From: an uncultured Bacteroides sp.
GTDB lineage: Bacteria > Bacteroidota > Bacteroidia > Chitinophagales > Chitinophagaceae
DNA length: 36,068 bases
Reading direction: 5' to 3'
Assembly (NCBI GenBank): GCA_902168085.1
Contig: CABHOP010000001.1
Span: 1 to 36,068 of the forward strand
Program-made: the position numbers and the translations under genes
Notes under the pieces: generated by a model
Told to the model about the DNA's origin: nothing
The model's input: only the letters and a program-made list of their open reading frames with translations
Databases searched by the model: none
Shown: positions 33,593 to 36,068 of the stretch, one piece after another
Layout: every line of letters begins with the position of its first letter
Numbering within the stretch: the stretch's first letter is position 1

Positions 33593-33634
33593 AAAAAGTT
33601 CAGCTGCCCGCAATTAGGGTAGCTGAACTTTTTT
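33593..33634 (+). terminator. Terminator or attenuator between the HmuY-like and receptor genes
   Basis: A 13-bp perfect stem, AAAAAGTTCAGCT (33593-33605) with AGCTGAACTTTTT (33621-33633), is extended inside the loop by CCC/GGG and has a T tract. It stands only 16 nt before the receptor ATG, so receptor expression would depend on read-through or a promoter overlapping the hairpin. Confidence 0.85.
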
Positions 33635-33650
33635 AACAAAGACCTTGAGT

Positions 33651-35924
33651 ATGTATCGCAGTATTTTACAAGTTGCCATTTTAGTATTGTTGAGTGTATG
33701 TGCCCAGGCACAAACGCTGCGCTTTACGGTGCTTGAAAAGGAAAGCAGGCAACCCGTAGAGTTGGTGTATGTGAATGTATATGAATTGCCGAATAATGCT
33801 ATTCAAAATACTGTACAAACAGATGTAATGGGGCTGGCTGAATTGCCATTAAATAAATATCCCTGCAAAATAGAAATCGTATCACAAGGATATGAGCGGT
33901 ATGAAAAGGAGTTTATTTCAGCTCCGCTGAATACATCGATAACTATTGTTCTTGGTAAAAAATACAGTTTGCTGGATGAAGTAGTAGTAACAGGTGTGAG
34001 CGAGCCGGTGAGAATGAAAGATGCACTGTCATCTTATAAAGTGATAACACGTGCGATGATAGATGCGCAAGGCGCCGTAACACTGAATGAAGCCTTGAAG
34101 AACCAACTGAACATGACAGTAGGTAACGATGGTATACTGGGGTCTACACTGCGTATGCAGAATATGGGTGGCGAGAAGATAAAAGTGCTGATAGATGGTA
34201 TGCCTGTAAATGGCAGGGAAAATGGCAACATCAACCTGGCGCAGATAAACATGAATAATGTAGAACGCATAGAGGTAATACAAGGCCCTATGAGCGTGGT
34301 ATATGGAACAGATGCTTTGGGAGGTGTGATAAATGTAATAACAAAAAAGGAGCACAAAAAAATAGGTGGGCGTATTAATACCTACTATGAAAGTGTGGGC
34401 AGGTATAATGTGGATGGTGCATTTACATATAAACTGAAAGAAAAACATCAGTTTACTTTGGGTGGTGGCAGAAACTTTTTCCAGGGATACCAGTCTTTGG
34501 ATACGCCTATGACTGCTAACGGGCAAACAGCGCGTATAGAGCGTTCTTATTACTTTAAACCCAACGAGCAGTATATAGCTAACCTGGCATATGGGTATAG
34601 TGCAAAATCAGGCTTCAAGCTTAATGTTGCTTCCGACTTCTTGAAGGAAAAAGTAATAAACAAAGGAGGAATGCATGTATTTAATGCCTTTGAAGCAGAG
34701 GCCTTTGATGAATATTATTATACTACAAGATCGATAAACAGGCTGTCTGCAGAAGGTAAGGTAGGTAAAACGGGCAAATGGCAAAGCCAGAATAGTTATG
34801 CTGTTTATTACCGCATAAAGACCAAATGGAATACAGACCTCGTAACAATGAACCGTGAGCTTACAGAAGGGAAAGGTGACCAGGATACGTCTTTATTTCA
34901 AACATATACCTTCAGGGGGAACTATAGCAATAAATGGGGCAGGTTAAGCTATACAGCAGGTTATGATGTTAACCTGGATTTTGCCAGAAGCCTTAAGATT
35001 CAACATGGTGATCTTAAAATGATACAGGATTATGCACTATTTGGTAATGCATCGTACGGATTGATAAAAGATAAATTAACATTGCAAGGTGGTTTGCGTG
35101 CAGCCTATAATACAACGTATCGTCCACCTGTCATTCCAAGCGTTAACCTGTTATATACACCCATTAGCCGCTTGCAGCTAAGAGCATCTTACTCTAAAGG
35201 TTACAGAGCACCGGGACTGAAGGAAATGTATTTAAGCTTCATTGATAATAATCACGAGATTCTCGGCAATATAAACCTGAGGCCGGAAGAAAGTAATCAT
35301 GGACAACTTTCAGCGTCCTATCAGTTCTATGAAAAGGGATCTGACTATTTGCAACTGGTAGCAACAGGCTTTTATAACGATGTGAAAAATGGCATTGTAC
35401 TAGTGCCTACAAGGCCATGGGATAGTACCAGTATTGAATATGCGTATAAGAATTTTTCACATCAATCCAATGCTATCGGTAACCTGCAATTAGACGGAAG
35501 ATTATACGGATTGCATTTTGTACTGGGCTATGCATACAATTATACTTTTGAAGAAAAGGGTAATTATAAAGCATTTGGTGCTATTGAGCTAAACGGCTCA
35601 TTGCAATATGCGGTTCCTAAAACAGGTATTAACCTAAATCTGTTCTATAAATACACAGGTTCTCAACCGGCTTTAATAACCAATATTGAGGGTACTGTAA
35701 CCTATACCGGTAATCAAAAAGCTTTTGGCATATGCGATGCATCTATAGAGAAAAAGTTTGTAAATAATAAACTCCAGATAATAGCCGGCATCAAAAATGT
35801 AATGGATGTGCGCAACAGAAGGGTTACCGGCATACCTATGTCGAATGGTGCACATGGTAACGGGTCTACAGGCTTCTTTATTCCCCGTAGCTTTTTTACA
35901 TCCTTGCACCTGATTATAGACTAA
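33651..35924 (+). CDS. TonB-dependent receptor, HmuR-like (probable heme/hemoprotein receptor)
   Basis: 757 residues from ATG 33651; a TTG two codons upstream is less likely. Signal peptide about 1-21 (CAQA|Q). Carboxypeptidase-regulatory-like domain about 22-105, then the TonB box region and plug ('LLDEVVVTGVSEPVRMKDA', 'IKVLIDGMPVNGRENGNINL', 'VERIEVIQGPMSVVYGTDALGGVINVITKK'), then a 22-strand-type barrel ending 'FFTSLHLIID'. The barrel contains 'YRAPGLKEMYLSF' with the YRAP box at 518-521, His535 and 'NINL' at 540-543. This corresponds to the YRAP...His...NPDL arrangement of HmuR in Porphyromonas and the FRAP/NPNL boxes of other heme receptors. Position downstream of the HmuY-like gene supports heme or hemoprotein uptake. 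No hmuSTUV-type genes follow in the window. Confidence 0.85.
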   Translation: MYRSILQVAILVLLSVCAQAQTLRFTVLEKESRQPVELVYVNVYELPNNAIQNTVQTDVMGLAELPLNKYPCKIEIVSQGYERYEKEFISAPLNTSITIVLGKKYSLLDEVVVTGVSEPVRMKDALSSYKVITRAMIDAQGAVTLNEALKNQLNMTVGNDGILGSTLRMQNMGGEKIKVLIDGMPVNGRENGNINLAQINMNNVERIEVIQGPMSVVYGTDALGGVINVITKKEHKKIGGRINTYYESVGRYNVDGAFTYKLKEKHQFTLGGGRNFFQGYQSLDTPMTANGQTARIERSYYFKPNEQYIANLAYGYSAKSGFKLNVASDFLKEKVINKGGMHVFNAFEAEAFDEYYYTTRSINRLSAEGKVGKTGKWQSQNSYAVYYRIKTKWNTDLVTMNRELTEGKGDQDTSLFQTYTFRGNYSNKWGRLSYTAGYDVNLDFARSLKIQHGDLKMIQDYALFGNASYGLIKDKLTLQGGLRAAYNTTYRPPVIPSVNLLYTPISRLQLRASYSKGYRAPGLKEMYLSFIDNNHEILGNINLRPEESNHGQLSASYQFYEKGSDYLQLVATGFYNDVKNGIVLVPTRPWDSTSIEYAYKNFSHQSNAIGNLQLDGRLYGLHFVLGYAYNYTFEEKGNYKAFGAIELNGSLQYAVPKTGINLNLFYKYTGSQPALITNIEGTVTYTGNQKAFGICDASIEKKFVNNKLQIIAGIKNVMDVRNRRVTGIPMSNGAHGNGSTGFFIPRSFFTSLHLIID

Positions 35925-35963
35925 TTACTACAGAAAAGCATAAATACCCGACCTTTGCGGGGT

Positions 35964-36068
35964 ATGAAGAACCTTGCCTCGCTGAATAAGTATTTCGTCA
36001 AGTATAAATGGCGGTTGCTTTTAGGCTTATTGTTCGTTTCTATATCCAACCTTTTTGCTGTAGTATCG
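35964..36068 (+). CDS. ABC exporter (MsbA-like, transmembrane plus ATPase), 5' fragment
   Basis: Only the first 35 codons are present; the gene runs off the right edge. The visible N-terminus (MKNLASLNKYFVKYKWRLLL, then GLLFVSISNLFAVVS) has the 'LNKYFxKYKWRLLLGxLFVxISNxF' pattern that opens MsbA/lipid-A-type ABC transporters of Bacteroidota: a basic amphipathic segment leading into the first transmembrane helix. It begins 39 nt after the receptor stop. A short hairpin (TACCC 35945-35949 with GGGTA 35960-35964) touches the first base of the ATG, and a degenerate -7 box (GACCTTTG) lies in its loop. Probably a housekeeping lipid exporter, not part of the heme locus. Confidence 0.7.
   Translation, partial: MKNLASLNKYFVKYKWRLLLGLLFVSISNLFAVVS

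Noticed and set aside
35964-36068. ABC transporter fragment as the heme permease of the HmuYR-like locus
   Set aside because: The N-terminus matches MsbA-type exporters with fused membrane and ATPase domains, not HmuU/FecCD-type importers.

Overview
The window looks like a chromosomal segment of a Bacteroidota bacterium, most likely a Chitinophagales/Chitinophagaceae-type organism. The evidence is gene content: two type IX secretion (T9SS) cargo proteins with different C-terminal sorting domains, a PorP/SprF protein, two TonB-dependent receptors with N-terminal carboxypeptidase-regulatory-like domains, a DUF349 protein, a DUF4197 protein and an M2 peptidase lipoprotein. Promoters also fit: several genes have the TAnnTTTG -7 box typical of this phylum just upstream of the start, and Shine-Dalgarno sequences are mostly absent. 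There is no rRNA, tRNA, CRISPR array, integrase or transposase.

Layout. (1) 1-2.0 kb: the end of an AT-rich operon for a type II secretion/type IV pilus-like machine (a possible GspC/PilP-like fragment, a pseudopilin, a GspF/PilC-like membrane protein), then 400 bp without a gene. (2) 2.4-7.4 kb: a porin, a GHL10 glycoside hydrolase, a small lipoprotein and a TPR protein, several separated by clear hairpin terminators. (3) 7.4-9.9 kb: a peptide-type ABC substrate-binding lipoprotein divergent from pdxJ (vitamin B6 synthesis). (4) 9.9-17.8 kb: an AT-rich intergenic region with a cluster of DnaA-box-like 9-mers, then a 2199-residue repeat adhesin (14 PKD units, 12 cysteine-rich Ig-like units, type B T9SS sorting domain) followed by its probable PorP/SprF partner. 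(5) 17.9-27.5 kb, mostly minus strand: an RprY-like response regulator, a UvrD-type helicase fused to an iron-sulfur PD-(D/E)XK nuclease, a plus-strand thioredoxin-like protein, a DUF349 protein, a DUF4197 protein and a TonB-dependent receptor. (6) 27.8-36.07 kb, plus strand: M28 and M2 peptidases, asd (aspartate-semialdehyde dehydrogenase), an HmuY-like protein with a type A T9SS tail, an HmuR-like TonB-dependent receptor with YRAP/NxxL heme-receptor boxes, and the first 35 codons of an MsbA-like ABC exporter.

How it fits together: much of the coding capacity is cell-surface biology, i.e. secretion (pseudopilus, T9SS), adhesion, outer-membrane uptake and periplasmic or surface peptide degradation. 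The strongest candidate system is the HmuY-like/HmuR-like pair, which reads as a heme-capture system whose hemophore is exported by T9SS rather than anchored as a lipoprotein. The second is the giant adhesin with its PorP/SprF. All functional statements come from recognising sequence motifs by eye; no database search was run.
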